A stretch of DNA of 64,000 bases from Chamaelirium japonicum (GCA_947650365.1 OX393557.1:48515979-48579978), one strand, 5' to 3'. Positions 10,219-21,741 are shown, numbered from the stretch's first letter. Program-made: numbers and translations. The notes: generated by a model from the sequence alone, not told the origin.

Positions 10219-12584
10219 TGTTAGGTTTGATGTGGTCTACAGCTCGTAAAACCCTAGGTTTGGCTGTATATGGTTGATAGTTTATTTAGGATTGTATAAA
10301 GGTACATATTATTATACGTGTTCTATTTACAGAACTTAAAGAGCCATGGCTATATAGTAGTCTATCTGAGTGGGAGATTCAGTGGATCGGTCCTATGAGC
10401 CTAAATTGTTCGCAGCTCTGATTTGGGTTGGTCACCCTATCAGGATAAGCTGTTGGAATGATAGAGCATGAGTATCTCCATAATGGTCATTACCAGGCAC
10501 AGTGTCTGTGGCCGAACAGAACCAACACGGTGCACAGATCGGTGAGCAGACACCGGTACACATAGCCGTGTTTCTGCTTAGGGTAATCGGTCCTAAACCC
10601 TGAGAAACCGTGACCGGTGGACTAACCAGTTGCGTGTAACTTTGGTTCACCAACGTGTGAGGGATCTAACCACGACCCAATACCACGGTGCGCTGGGTTA
10701 CCGGGCTGACGTTGCATCGGCACGCCACTCTTGCAGGCCATCCATATCCTTATCGGTAGGTGCGTTCCTTGGTATGACATACACCGCACTAAACCCAGGC
10801 CTGGTGGTCAGTAGTTGAGCTGTTGACCGGATCCGGGTGCTTGGCCAAAGTGATCGGAGGTGCGATGTGATAGTCAACCTGGAAGGAACCTAGTCATATG
10901 GTCACTCGAGTCTGATGGTGCTCTCCACCGCTCGAGTTGACTCATGGCACCAAGTGGAGGGACATTGTATTACCAATACTAAGCGGAGAATAGGGGTATG
11001 CGAGAGAGCTTAATAAGTCTGGGAGAATTGGAGTGCAGCCTGCGTCGCACTCTGGGTGGCCACGCAGGTTAACCGGGATCCAGAGGATTGACAGGGACAC
11101 TCGGGTAGTGTGTCGATCGGGTTCGGTTGGAAGCCATGAATCCTAGTCCCTGAAGGTTCCACCCTATCCACGATCATTACGGATCAATACTTTTTCCTTG
11201 TCTCACAGCATATTATGAGTTGAAGAAATAATGCCTAATCGTCCTGTGTTCCGTGAGTGCATCGCACTGGAGCATGGTGGTAGCACAGGACTAAGTGTGT
11301 TCACTAGGGGGCAACCCCAGAGTAGTGTAGAGACATACGATGTTGCCATTATACCATGAGGAGTCAATTCCGTGTGTGCGTGTTGCACTAGAACGCAGAA
11401 TGCGAGTTTAGTAATTTTTACTATAGGGCACCCCACCTTTTACTAAGGGTACCCTAGTAAATAGTAAAAATACTATTCATCATCCCATGGTGTATTGACT
11501 TGTTGCTGATGCCGATGAGGTGCCCTAAGTGTTAGGGTGCATTATCGTGCACGTAGATGGGTCATACATTGTCCCGCATGAGGTGAACGACCACTAGATA
11601 CATGGGGGCATTTTGGTCATTTCAAAATGTCCCGCATGCCCTAGTGGCCGCCATCCTCACTAGGGCTAGCATGCATGGCCATCAAATTTATAATTAAGGG
11701 ATTAATTCAGATTTGAATGATTTTGAATCATCTCCTTAATTGCAACAATTCTAATATGGCAACTAGTAATAAAAAGGGGCATTGAATTTGAGAGTAATGA
11801 GAGGGAGACAGAGAGGAACGGTTTCAACTGACAAGAGAGAGTGAGGGGCACGATTTTCAGATCTGAAATGGTGCATCCTTCTCATATTTTCCGATGAAGA
11901 ACCAAAGCCCCTTCGCTTATGGTTCGGATTTTTGTAATCTCTCTCTCTCGGGTTCATCTCTTCTCTCTCCCTCATCTTCTTCTCCAAGTGTGTGTGTGAG
12001 ATTGATGGAGATTGCTTGCACTCTGAGGCACTCAGAGATTAGAGTGCAAGGATCTGGGATGATATGTGAGATCGGGTGAATCCGAAGAGATTCATTTCTC
12101 TCTTGCATGAGGATCCGGCTCGAGATTGCTGCCCAGATTTTACGAGCAGATCTGCACTGTTTTGATTACTGCAAGAGCTATAGAAGTCCAAATGACTTCA
12201 AACCGGTTGCAAACTCTTGGCGTTGAAGTCTTCTTTCCGGCAAATCAAGTTTCGCTCCGTTCCGATATCGGGATAGAAAGTTACGGCCTTTGCACTGAAA
12301 GGTGTTTGTGCAGATCCGAATTTGTCTTCATCAATATTGAAGCAATTCTTCGCGGTGTTAAATACCGCACGAAGGTATAACCTACTAACCCCTAGATCTA
12401 TCATAATGCATACATATGAGATATGTCGATCATTTCGATAGATGACTATAGGGGTTCGATTCGTATTTGTTTTATCATTTACGCATATGATTAATATGAA
12501 TGAAAATTTTAAAATGTACCGCACACCGAAACGATCCTCGGGATCAACTCCACCTTCCGATACGCCTCCGATATCACTCCAACA
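10219..12584 (+). repeat. 3' LTR of the copia-type element
   Basis: 2,366 bp, starts TGTTAGG and ends CCAACA. It is preceded directly by the polypurine tract AAGTGGGAGAT at 10208-10218 and followed by the TSD TCCTC. It is the partner of 2599-4966; most differences are C/T or A/G. Confidence 0.95.
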
Positions 12585-12589
12585 TCCTC

Positions 12590-13335
12590 AGGCAAGTTCC
12601 TCGGCTTTGTCGTACGACACCGAGGCATTGAGATAGATCAATCCAAAATTGATGCTATCGTCAATATGCCCGCACCAAAGACAGTGCGAGACCTCAGAGG
12701 GCTCCAAGGGAAACTTGGCGTACATCCGAAGATTCATCGCCAACCTAGCTGGAAAGTGCCACCCGTTTAGTCGCATCATGAAGAAAGGAGCGTCGTTCAA
12801 ATGGGAGAAAGCTTGCCAAGAAGCACTCCAAAACATCAAAGCCTATATACTGAAGCCGCCAGTCCTATCAGCACCAGTTCATGGAAGGCCGCTAATCCTC
12901 TATATTAGTGCCCATGAGCAATCCTTGGGGGCACTCCTGGCTCAGAACGATGAGCTTGGCAAGGAGACGGCTTGCTACTACTTGAGTCGCACTCTCGTCG
13001 GCGCAGAGCTAAATTACTCCCCGATCGAGAAGGTCTGCTTAGCACTCATCTTCGCCACGAAAAAGTTGCGGCATTATATGCTGGCTCACACCGTCAGACT
13101 TGTCTCGAAGGCCGACCCCCTTAAGTACATCATGTCAAGACCAGTGCTCTCCGGACGTCTGGCAAAATGGGCGCTGCTTCTACTCAAATTTGATATCACC
13201 TTTGTACTACAGAAAACAGTCAAAGGGCAAGCTCTCGCGATCTTCCTCGCAGAATATCCCCTCCCGGCGGAATGGGAGTTATCAGAGGATCTCCCAGACG
13301 AAGAAGTATTCTTCATTGACATCGCCCCGTTCTAG
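12590..13335 (+). pseudogene. Ty3/gypsy RT C-terminus and RNase H (first)
   Basis: Resumes the gypsy pol after the copia insertion with SGKFLGFVVRHRGIEI, then LRGLQGK, AYIRRFIANL and the RNase H region ending in KWALLLLKFDITF. A one-base insertion near 12717 shifts the frame between the LQGK and AYIRR blocks. The segment ends in a TAG at 13333-13335 where the family has Trp (TGG), a G-to-A nonsense change. Confidence 0.88.
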
Positions 13336-15087
13336 AAAATGTTCTTTGACGGCGTGACAAGGCAGGACGTAGCAGGAGCCGGAGTCATCTTCGTCACTCC
13401 AGATAACGAAATACTCCCCTTCTCATTCCTGCTGACGGAATCATGTTCCAATAATGTGGCAGAGTATCAAGCTCTGCTCATCGGTCTCGAGCTGGCCAAT
13501 GATATGAAGCTTCAGGGACTTGAGATCTTCGGCGACTCTCAACTCGTCATCCAGCAAGTCTTGGGGGCATACGAAGTCAACAAAGAAGACCTAGTGCCAT
13601 TACATGCGCGAGTTTTGGAACTACTTGGCAAGCTAGAAACTACTTCCATTCAGCACGTCCCCAGGAATCTCAACCAGCAAGCTGACGCACTCGCGAACCT
13701 GGCGGCTACACTCTCTTTCCCAGAAGAAGGTCAGCTTGTTGTCCCCGTCTGCAAAAGAATAGTGATCACCGAAGAAGAAGGTCCGATCGAAACTCCAGTT
13801 CAAACCAACGCGGTGCACGTCCTCGAAATTGAAGAGCGAGATTGGAGGCAGCCTTTTGTGGATTATCTCGTCCATGGTAAACTCCCCGAAGATCCGAAGC
13901 GCAAAGTCGACATCCGCCGACGATCTCTGAAATTCTACCACTTCAACAACGAGTTGTACCGCCGAAGCTACGATAGCACACTACTAAGATTCCTCGCAAA
14001 GGAAGAGGCAGAAGCAGCACTGGAAGAAGTACACGCTGGAATCTGCGACTCACACCAGTCTGGCCCGGAGCTCCACTTTCGAGTCAGGAGGATGGGATAT
14101 TACTGGCCCACCATGATCAAGGACAGCTTGGAGTACGCAAAAACATGTCACGCTTGCTAGCTGCACGGGGACTACATCCGTCACCCTCCGGAACCTCTGT
14201 ACCCGACAATCGCGTCATGGCCCTTCGACGGATAGGGACTCGATATTGTCGGCCCCCTGCCCAAGTCATCCAAACAACACCTTTACATTCTAGCGGCAAC
14301 GGACTACTTCTCCAAGTGGGCTGAGGTAACACCTCTACGAGAAGTTACAAAGCACTCCGTTATCAGCTTCATCCAGAATGACATCATCTTCCGATATGGA
14401 GTTCCTCGCTATATCGTAACAGACAACGGGAAGCAATTCAAGAATGCTGCCGTCAGCCTGTTCTGCGCATCGTACAACATTAAGCAGAATTGTTCGACGA
14501 TGTATAACGCTCTGGCCAACGGTCTGGCGGAAGCCTTCAACAAGACTCTTTGCAAGCTGCTAGAGAAAACTGTCTCGAAGACGAAGAAGGACTGGCACGA
14601 ATGCATGGGCGAAGCGCTATGGGCCTACTGAACGTCCTTCCGCACGCCAACGCAAGCAACACCATACTCCCTTGTCTATGGTGTAGAAGCCGTTCTTCTG
14701 CTCGAGCTCCAGATCCCATCGCTCAGGATAGCGATCCAGGAAGGCCTCACCAGCGACGACAACGCTCAGCTCCGCCTAGCGGAATTAGAAGCACTGGATG
14801 AAAGACGCCTCGAAGCTCAGTAACGTCTGGAGTGCTATCAGGCCAGGCTCTCTCGTGCCTTCAACAAAAGGATCCGTCCTCGATCATTCCAAACAGGGGA
14901 ACTGGTGTTGGTAGTCAAACGCCCCATCATCCTCTCACATCGAGGAGGGAAGAAATTTGATGCCAAGTGGGATGGCCCGCACTCCGTCAAGGAAGTCTAC
15001 TCCAACAGCGCCTATATCCTCACCACGCCGGAAGGGCTGACACTCGGCCCTATCAACGGCAAGTACCTCAAAAGATACTATGCCTAA
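13336..15087 (+). pseudogene. Ty3/gypsy second RNase H and integrase
   Basis: 13339-14160 encodes a second, archaeal-type RNase H: FFDGVT, NNVAEYQALLIGLELA, FGDSQLVIQQV and NQQADALANLAA, then the integrase zinc-binding domain ending KTCHAC. The integrase core follows with IVGPLPKS, TDYFSKWAEV, GVPRYIVTDNGKQF and NGLAEAFNKTL. The C-terminal domain runs through GELVLVVKRP and KWDGPHSVKEVY to a natural stop at 15087. In-frame stops fall at 14158, 14233, 14629 and 14821. Each is explained by one C-to-T or G-to-A change. The dual RNase H is the hallmark of the Tat group (Ogre, Retand, RIRE2-like). Confidence 0.9.
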
Positions 15088-15109
15088 AGCAAGGCCACAC
15101 CCCTTGCGC

Positions 15110-15170
15110 GCAAAAAAAAAAAAAAAAAAAGAACTACGTGCGGCTTGATCCCCCTTAGGGGGGTACGTAG
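15110..15170 (+). other. Poly(A) run and hairpin just 3' of pol
   Basis: A run of about 20 A (15111-15130) follows the pol stop. Then comes a nested hairpin at 15134-15170 in which CTACGT pairs with ACGTAG and CCCCC pairs with GGGGG. It lies between the sense pol ORF and the converging antisense ORF, so it sits at the 3' end of both. I recall similar ACTACGT...ACGTAG segments in other Tat-type elements but cannot verify that here. Confidence 0.55.
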
Positions 15171-15341
15171 GCAGCCTGAGAAGTTACTTCAGGTTCAGTC
15201 CGACCAAAAGAAAAAGTCAACAATGGTCCATGCAAAATGTGGCAGAATGAGGTGATATTATTAGATAGTAAAGAAAAGGCGGTACATGGCATAAGTTCCA
15301 AGAAGAAAGCTACAACGCCAAAACAACTAGACGAGGAGCAG

Positions 15342-18300
15342 CTAAAAGAATGTATCCAGAGCTCGAAGACGGCGCATTAACTCCTCTCTAGTAGCCTCCA
15401 CTCGCTGAAGTTCCACGGGACGAGTGGCAAGAAGCTCGCGACAGATCGCCAAGTCTGACTGCTGCTTCAGGTAACTCGCCTTCAAAGCGCTCTCCGCAGC
15501 CTCAGCTCGCTCCAGACAAGACTCTGCCTTCCGAAGCGAGGCGCGCACCGATTCTATCTTCTTTTGATCCTTCGACAGGCTGAAAGCGGCCTCCGCAAGT
15601 TGGTGCTCTGACTGACACAAACTCGCCTCAGCGGCCTCCAACTCAGAAGGGGAGCTCCCCTCTAGTAAAGCTCGCCGGGAGCGATAAGCCTCACTATCGG
15701 TCACGAGCAGGTTCATCTATGCGACAAAAGAAGAACTGTCGACTTTGAACTCCTCCAGGCTCGCGCAAAACTCTGCACCGTCCGTCGTCCACCAGTCCTG
15801 GAGGGCGCCAAAGCCAGCATCTTGAAAAGGCTCCAGCGTTGACTTGATATACTGCCGGCAGCTCACAAGAAGAAACTCTGAAACTCTGCTCCTCGGCCTT
15901 AAGCTCGGGCGAGGTGCCTCAGAGTAGGTGGGGAAAACCTTCCCTCCCGCTACAGTCGCGCCGGGAACTGCCTCCGCCAATAAGGGCGGCAGAACTGGAG
16001 AAACCGCTGCCACCGCTGCGACAACCATCTCCTCCAACAGGAACGAGGGCACAGCAACCGGGGAACGCCGCTTGTCGATGCTCGAAACTTCGGCCTCCTC
16101 ATGGAAAGACAAGGCGTCAACATCAATGTCGTCCAGATCAATATCGCCACTAGGGAAGTTCTCCCTGCAAACCCCGAGGAGATCCAGATCATCCAGAGAG
16201 ATATCTAGCCCGCACTCCCCAGGCACTTCCCGCGCGGCCCCAGTAGACGAATGCCCAAGTGATACATTCGGAGAGTTCGCCCCGTGCTCTATCACTATAA
16301 CGGAATCTGTCCAAAAGAAATACATTGCTCAGCATGATGGAACTTCCCGAGCATAGAAAGGGAGTAAAATAAAGAGAACTCCATACCTGCAAAGTCGGAC
16401 GAAGCAGCCCTAGACGGAGGGATCACCTCATCTTTTAGAAGTCCGAGCTCCTCGGTATCCTCCACCGGACAAGGGACCCTTGAGGTCATCCCACGAGGAA
16501 TGCAAACCTTTCTTCTTTTGGGCGGGGCGCCCTCAACACCAGTCTTCGGAGGAAAAGATAACCCGGGGGCACTAGCAAGGTCGGCTTCTAACACGGGAGC
16601 CGAAGTAGGAATACGGCGAGCACTGGAAAGACGGCTGCAACTCTTCTGGGCCCTCTGAAGCCCCAATCGAAGGCGAAGATCCTCCACTCCCGCAGCAGGA
16701 TCAAAACGAAAGTTTTTGAACTCACTGCTCTCCAGGACATCAATCGGGAGACTCGCAAGCAAAGGGGAAACTCGCCCTTCAATCCACTTGCAGTACTCCG
16801 GAGTGGCGGCGTCCCGAGACCCGGACTTAGTCCCAGGAAAGAAGCTGCCGCCAGTCAATCGAGTGTAGAGAGAAGCCCAGAGACGGTAACCCTCCTGCGG
16901 ACTAATACGCCCCTGCAACTGCTGAGGCATACCGGGAACTTCTTGTCGAAATCCTTGCTGGCGAGCAAAGCGATGAGGAGAGTACTGCTCCACCTCCACC
17001 ACATCCCCCTTGCGCCAAACAAAGTAGCTAGGGCGGCAACTGACCATGTTCCAATATAAGCTGTCCGAGAGTTCCTCGTTGTCATAGACAGTCGACCTCT
17101 CCAAAGGTAGCACCGAATGCTCTGACAGAAACTCGAAGTCGACGCTCCCTATCCTCCGCAAAAGAGTGCGAGCACACTCCCTCGGGCGCTCCCAACTAAT
17201 AAAAGCATTTAAGATCCCACCTATCCTGGGCAGGAACGGTAAGTCGGCTGGATGTCCGCGTCTGGCAAAGATCCCCTTCGGAAAGTGAAGAGCTATCCAG
17301 CCGTACAGGCAGTGCAGAGGTCCAAACGTAGCAGACCGGCCAAGCTCCTCCTTGGCATTATCCGAGCTGGATAAGTCCCAGTAAGTCCCGCTGAGACCCC
17401 GGTACAAGGCGCATAAGATGGCCGGGGCTAGATTGAAAAGCTCCCCCCTCGCCATCCTGGAAGCTGCAAGAAAGGTTCCCGGACGGATGACCTCGCCAGG
17501 ACAGGGAAGCACGAACCGGTAAAGAAAGACGACCAGCCCGGCGGCTTGATAAACAGCCCGCCACTCCTCGCTGTCACGCGTTAGGCCGAGGATCTCCCAG
17601 GGACACTGTTTCCCCTCCATTGAGTACCTCTCTCTAGCTAAGGAATCGATGGGCCTCACAAAAGAACGAAGCGGAGGCCGTTTCATTTGAGCGACCTTCC
17701 ACATCGGGTGAGCCGAAGGTGCCGGGGACCTGTACTCGCCTCTAAACCAAAAATCAACCCAGAAAGAAGGACGCACTCGGTCTGACAGATCCCGCGCCGC
17801 AATAACGGCATATGCCTTGAACAGAAGAAGGCAGGAGCTCGGAGCAAAGCTGCTGTCCGACAAGTCCTTCAAAGCTGGCACCTCCTCCTAGTAGTAATTC
17901 CGCACTTCAGGGCATCCAGAAACAATGTGGACGTCGTGAAGAGAGATCCCTATCTCCCCCGCTCCAGTGAGGAAAGTGTTGGTGGCCGGACACCAGAGTT
18001 CACAAAGTGCGTGATACATCCCCTCAGGACGGCTGTATTCTCGACGAGCCGGCGCCAGAAACTTGGCCAATGAATTCATCTCGGGTTCCGTGCCAAAGAC
18101 CTCGTAGAGCTCGCTCATCCATTCACGAAAACCGCAAAGATATTGGACGTCTCCCCGAGGCCAAGAGTCGGTACCCCATCGGGTCAATCGGGAGCATATC
18201 TTCGAGGCAACTACCGGAGTGGGCACGAAATCTTCATTACAGTGGTGGAAAGGAGTGCTCAGACTTGGGCGGAGGAGCTTCGTGGAGATCCCTTCGTCGG

Positions 18301-18568
18301 TATAGATCTTCTCGCTCAGCTTCAGCATCCCACAAGCCACGTCGGCAAGTCCATCTTCCGTGATGCGCTCGTGGATAAAAACACGGAGCAACGACAGAAG
18401 GTCTTCTCGCCTCGAGTTGCGATAACGGTATACCCGAGTAAGGGGGAAGCGAAGGCACCTCCTCCCGTCGGAGAGGTATTCAGCAATCCACCCCGGCGAA
18501 GTCAAGCTCTCAAAGACGCGAATCCTGGAGAACCAAGAAAGGAAGCAAGTCAAGACAAGTGCGTGCAA
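15342..18568 (-). pseudogene. Antisense plant-mobile-domain ORF of the Tat element
   Basis: A long minus-strand coding region opposite to pol. Exon 1 (18568-16387) reads ISLHDVHIVSGCPEVRNYY and, after one in-frame TAG at 17888-17890, a long segment with WKVAQMKRPP, EWRAVYQAAG and WIALHFPKGIF. This is the pattern of the plant mobile domain (aminotransferase-like, PF10536 type). An 80 bp intron (16386-16307) joins exon 2, an acidic region (DLDDIDVD) followed, after another in-frame TAG at 15717-15719, by an Ala/Glu/Leu-rich coiled coil ending at 15342. Both stops are TAG, one change from CAG. There is no ATG at the 5' edge. Antisense additional ORFs of this kind are known in Tat/Retand-type elements; their role is unclear. 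Confidence 0.75.
16307..16386 (-). other. Spliceable intron in the antisense ORF
   Basis: On the minus strand the donor is CAG|GTATGG and the acceptor TTTTGGACAG|ATTCC, 80 bp apart. The two flanking frames differ and splicing joins them in phase 1 (G + AT gives Asp), restoring one continuous reading frame. Length and sites fit plant introns. Confidence 0.7.
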
Positions 18569-19160
18569 AAAAAAAAAAAAAAAAACGAGGGGGCCACAGC
18601 CCCCCTGTCAGGAGGATCGCCCGACTTAAGGTCGCCGCTGCACCTAGACCTTCGCACCGCACTCCCGGGGTCCGTGCACCGCCCGTGCCGGCCAACTACC
18701 CTCTCGCCATGCGGCGTCCGCACACCACCCGCGCCGGCCGACTACACCGATGCCACCCAGTCGGAGCCGCAGCCACCTGCCAGCCCGGCCCCCGCCGCAC
18801 GACTTCGTGCCACATGCCAGCCCGGCCCCTGCCGCACGACTCCGTGCCACTCGCCACTACTGTTCTTCACCAACCGGCAAAAAAAAAGAGGCCAAACTGT
18901 AGAGGGGGGGGGGGACTGCTACCCCCCTCCGATCCGGTCGGGGCCGAGCCCGACCCCGTCGCCAACACAACCGGGAGGGGGCGCCCAACTCGGGGACGCC
19001 GCCGCCCCCCCTCTCCGATGCGGTCGGGGCCGAGCCCGACCCGGCCGCTGCCTCCCTCGTGCCCCACGTCGCCCGACCCGGCAGCCGCCGTCGCAGCCCC
19101 GCGCCCGCAGCCGCTGCCCCGCGCCGGCTGGAGGGCTAGCGTTGATCGCCGACTTTAAAT
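18569..19160. other. GC-rich 3' region of the Tat element, possible LTR start
   Basis: After another A run (18569-18586) the sequence becomes very C/G-rich. It contains a purine tract GTAGAGGGGGGGGGG near 18899-18913 that could be the polypurine tract, with a TGCTACC start for a 3' LTR at about 18916. Diverged copies of CGGTCGGGGCCGAGCCCGAC occur at 18935 and 19021. AATAAA at about 19169 could be a polyadenylation signal. The matching 5' LTR lies outside the window, so LTR borders cannot be fixed. Long ORFs here are composition artefacts. Confidence 0.4.
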
Positions 19161-19449
19161 TCTCGACCAATAAAGATAAGGGGATTACAAATCTTTCTCA
19201 GTCCATCGAGACAAGGGGATTACATATAATCTCCCTCTCTGTACTCATTTGTAACCATATGCCTCTCGAATTTCTATTGCCGGTACGACGTCGTACAACC
19301 GCAAATGTCTTGACGGGAAGGCAGGGCTTCGATGGTAGTGCGGCAGAGCTGTGAGACACTAGATGGGGTTCATAATCCGGCTGATGCCCGGGTCGGGCTC
19401 GATTGGGTGTTGCTCGGTTTTCCCCCACTCCATTGGTAGCAAATCCGAT

Positions 19450-19451
<2 letters not shown>

Positions 19452-19508
<57 letters not shown>

Positions 19509-19604
19509 CTGTCCGGGGGATTTGATCACGACCAAGAAGAAAATGAGAGAGAGAGAGAGAGAGGGCTGTCCGGGGGATTTGATCACGACCAAGAAGAAAA
19601 TGAT
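19452..19604. repeat. (GA)n tract and 57 bp tandem duplication
   Basis: A (GA)n microsatellite is followed by two copies of a segment starting GGGCTGTCCGGGGG, at 19506 and 19563. Each is bordered by GA repeats, consistent with slippage or unequal exchange at the microsatellite. Confidence 0.9.
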
Positions 19605-19678
19605 CGCTGGCTAGGGTTCCGAGGGTTCCTCGTGAGTGATATTGTTCACTTCTGCGAGCCGTTCTAATGGGATTCAAA

Positions 19679-19709
19679 ATTCCACCTTTGTGGTTGACAA
19701 AGGTGGAAT
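19679..19709. other. Perfect 13 bp stem hairpin
   Basis: ATTCCACCTTTGT and ACAAAGGTGGAAT are perfect inverted repeats around a GGTTG loop. Too short for a MITE. It may be a remnant or a regulatory palindrome. Confidence 0.6.
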
Positions 19710-19984
19710 ATTTGATGGGTCAAAAGTATATATACTAGGGTTTCAAAATCCTTATTTTCATGAAGACGTGAACTGCTCCAGGATTATTCCACTAACACCT
19801 AGTTTAGGAGTTCAAGGACATACAAAATATTGGCTACGTCTGTGTTAGGGGTTTGCGTCATGGACTCCACAACCACTAACGCCTATCTCTACAATACCAC
19901 AAGTAAGTTTGGAACCACTAACAGTACAATCCTAAATACAATGAATTCTTCAACAAATCCCAATTGACTAACACCTCTTAAGCA

Positions 19985-20245
19985 TTTGTGCTATGCATAG
20001 CCAAAGGACAACTACGCCAAAAGAAAAATGAACTCGGGCCGACTATGTATTTGATGATTTTACAAGAACACCCTGGGACTTCTTTGAAATCCAACATGAT
20101 TTTATAACCATTTTGCTGATTGCCACAAAATAAATTTTAAGACATATTACAAATTATTTAGTTAGGAAAAATATAATTATTATTAGGAGCTTAGAAAATA
20201 CCTCAAAATTCAAAATAATTGTAAAAAAATAACCAAAAAGATTTG
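19985..20245. repeat. Dispersed repeat, copy 1
   Basis: About 260 bp from TTGTGCTATGCATAGCC to the AACCAAAAAGATTTG segment. It recurs in the same orientation at 39166-39429 with scattered differences. It is AT-rich and non-coding. Terminal repeats are not clear, so the element class is unknown. Confidence 0.85.
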
Positions 20246-20275
20246 TATATATATAAAATAACTACACAGTAGTTA

Positions 20276-20428
20276 TATCGGGCCGGGCTTTCGGGCTTCC
20301 TTTCGGGCCAAGTCAAGTTGGGCTTCAGGTTCAAGGTGGTGGCCCGAGCCCAGCCCATGATATGTTCGGGTCGGGCCGTTAATCGAGTCGGGCCGAGTTC
20401 GGTCCAATGGGCTTTTTTTACACCCCTA
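20276..20428. repeat. Low-complexity GGGC-rich repeat ending in a hAT-like terminus
   Basis: An irregular series of GGGC/GGGCC and CGGGCC words (CGGGCCGGGCTTTCGGGC...) ends at TTTTTTACACCCCTAG. Such composition next to an ACACCCCTA end is common in degenerate non-autonomous hAT-type repeats of plants. Only one end is recognisable. Confidence 0.35.
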
Positions 20429-20875
20429 GATACCAGCGCCAAAATACTCCCTGCCAAAATACTTGCTAGAAGTCATCCGCCGAGATTTGGTACGTCGCTT
20501 GAGGGTCGGTGACAGGAGAGACTTGTGCTTTCCCTAGGCGTTGGGGAGTCTCGTTGGCAGGGCGAGGAGACTGTCGGGGCTGAGCCGGAGTCGCATGGTC
20601 TATGGAACGGTGACTCCTCGAGTTCACAGCAGGGTGCAACTCGGGGCGTTGGCTTGTTGCGAACCTACGACTCATTGAGCGAGTCGTAGGATGCTGGATG
20701 TCAGGATGGACGTTACTTTCCTTCGGCTGGTCCACGGGTCATGCCTTCGCCATTCAGGTAAGCGATGGAGACAGACAAATTGCTCAGGAAATCGGTGGTT
20801 GCTGCTTGATCGAAGGAGCTAGGAAGCTCGGAGGTCGCAAGTCGATAGGGAATGATCCCACAGACGGCGCCAAAC

Positions 20876-21657
20876 TGTGGGGGAGGATTTCGACCGCCGT
20901 ACATAGCCCCCCCTCCAACAGTCGATTGAAGAGTTGAATCTTTGAGATGTGGCGTGCTGTAGGGCATTGAACGTCCACGATAATACTGTTGTCATTAGGA
21001 AGAAGGGTACGTGTGGAGCAACGGCAATAGATGGGGTGTCTAGTTGTCGTATGCTTAGTTGTCACATTGACTAGTTGTCGTATGCTTAATTAGTTGTCAC
21101 ATTGACACTGTAGAGTAGAGAGAGATACAAAGAATGATAAAGAGAGGGGGAGAGAGAGTCAACACAAGATGTGGTGACGAAGTTCGGCCGAAGCCTATGT
21201 CTCCGTGCGGTAGACGTAACCTTTGAATCCACTAACTCTTAGAAAGTTGAGCTACTCTCGACAGGACGAGTAGTGTTTCTTACAAGTAGACAGAGGGTAG
21301 AGGGGGTTTGAAAGTCTGAAGACCAGAAGGCTCAGTGAGCTCTGGAAAACAGAAAGTGGAATGTGGAATAATGAATTCCGGTCTGGAGATCGGATCTGGA
21401 TTCTTTACAGGATTGGCTATATATAGAGGTTTGAAAATATTCAGAGAATATTCGCTAGAATACCATGAGTTTAGATAATTATCCGGGGGATTTACCAGAC
21501 CCAAGATGGCATGCGCGGTCCCAGGCAGGGCTGCGGGTCCTATCGCCATCCTCGTGAGCCCCAGGCAGTGCTGTGGGCCCCACTACCGTCTTTGTGATCC
21601 CCAGACAGGGCTGCGGGACCCACTACCGTCGGGCGTTGGTCAGATTTTGCACCCACG
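20876..21657 (-). mobile_element. LTR of a Tat-type gypsy element, minus strand, with interior remnant
   Basis: Read on the minus strand it begins CGTGGGTGCAAAATCTG (the TG end mutated to CG) and ends CCTCCCCCACA. Its start and the GGACCCGCAGCCCTGCC units match the solo LTR at 1288-2217; here only about three repeat units are present. A TATATATAG box lies at 21419-21427 (plus coordinates). Immediately outside, on the minus strand, GTTTGGCGCCGTCTGTGGG resembles a gypsy primer binding site, followed by about 400 bp of leader/gag-like interior (to 20453). The rest of the element is gone. Confidence 0.8.
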
Positions 21658-21717
21658 GAGTCTAGGGCCTAAAGATTTCATTTCGAACCTTTATAATTAG
21701 GGGGAGATAAGTTTGTT

Positions 21718-21741
21718 CCCCCCCCCCCCCCCCCCCCCCCC
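21718..21741. repeat. Poly(C) run
   Basis: 24 consecutive C between the Tat LTR remnant and the first P450. The length may be affected by sequencing error. Confidence 0.85.

Larger units (their letters stand above)
2599..12584 (+). mobile_element. Full-length Ty1/copia-type LTR retrotransposon (9,986 bp)
   Basis: Two near-identical LTRs (2599-4966 and 10219-12584) flank a 5.25 kb interior. The element is bounded by a perfect 5 bp duplication TCCTC (2594-2598 and 12585-12589) inside the gypsy RT gene. The interior starts with an initiator-tRNA-Met primer binding site and ends in a polypurine tract AAGTGGGAGA just before the 3' LTR. Copia gag, integrase and RT remnants occur in the correct order but are full of stops and frameshifts. 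The 5' LTR starts TATTAGG and the 3' LTR TGTTAGG; both end in ACA. By hand count about 40 of roughly 2,366 aligned LTR positions differ. Confidence 0.93.

Noticed and set aside
18143-19354. 403-codon plus-strand ORF
   Set aside because: Overlaps the antisense mobile-domain ORF and then GC-rich repeat; no recognisable domain.
19679-19709. MicroRNA precursor
   Set aside because: The 13 bp stem is far shorter than a plant miRNA stem and the flanks do not extend the pairing.
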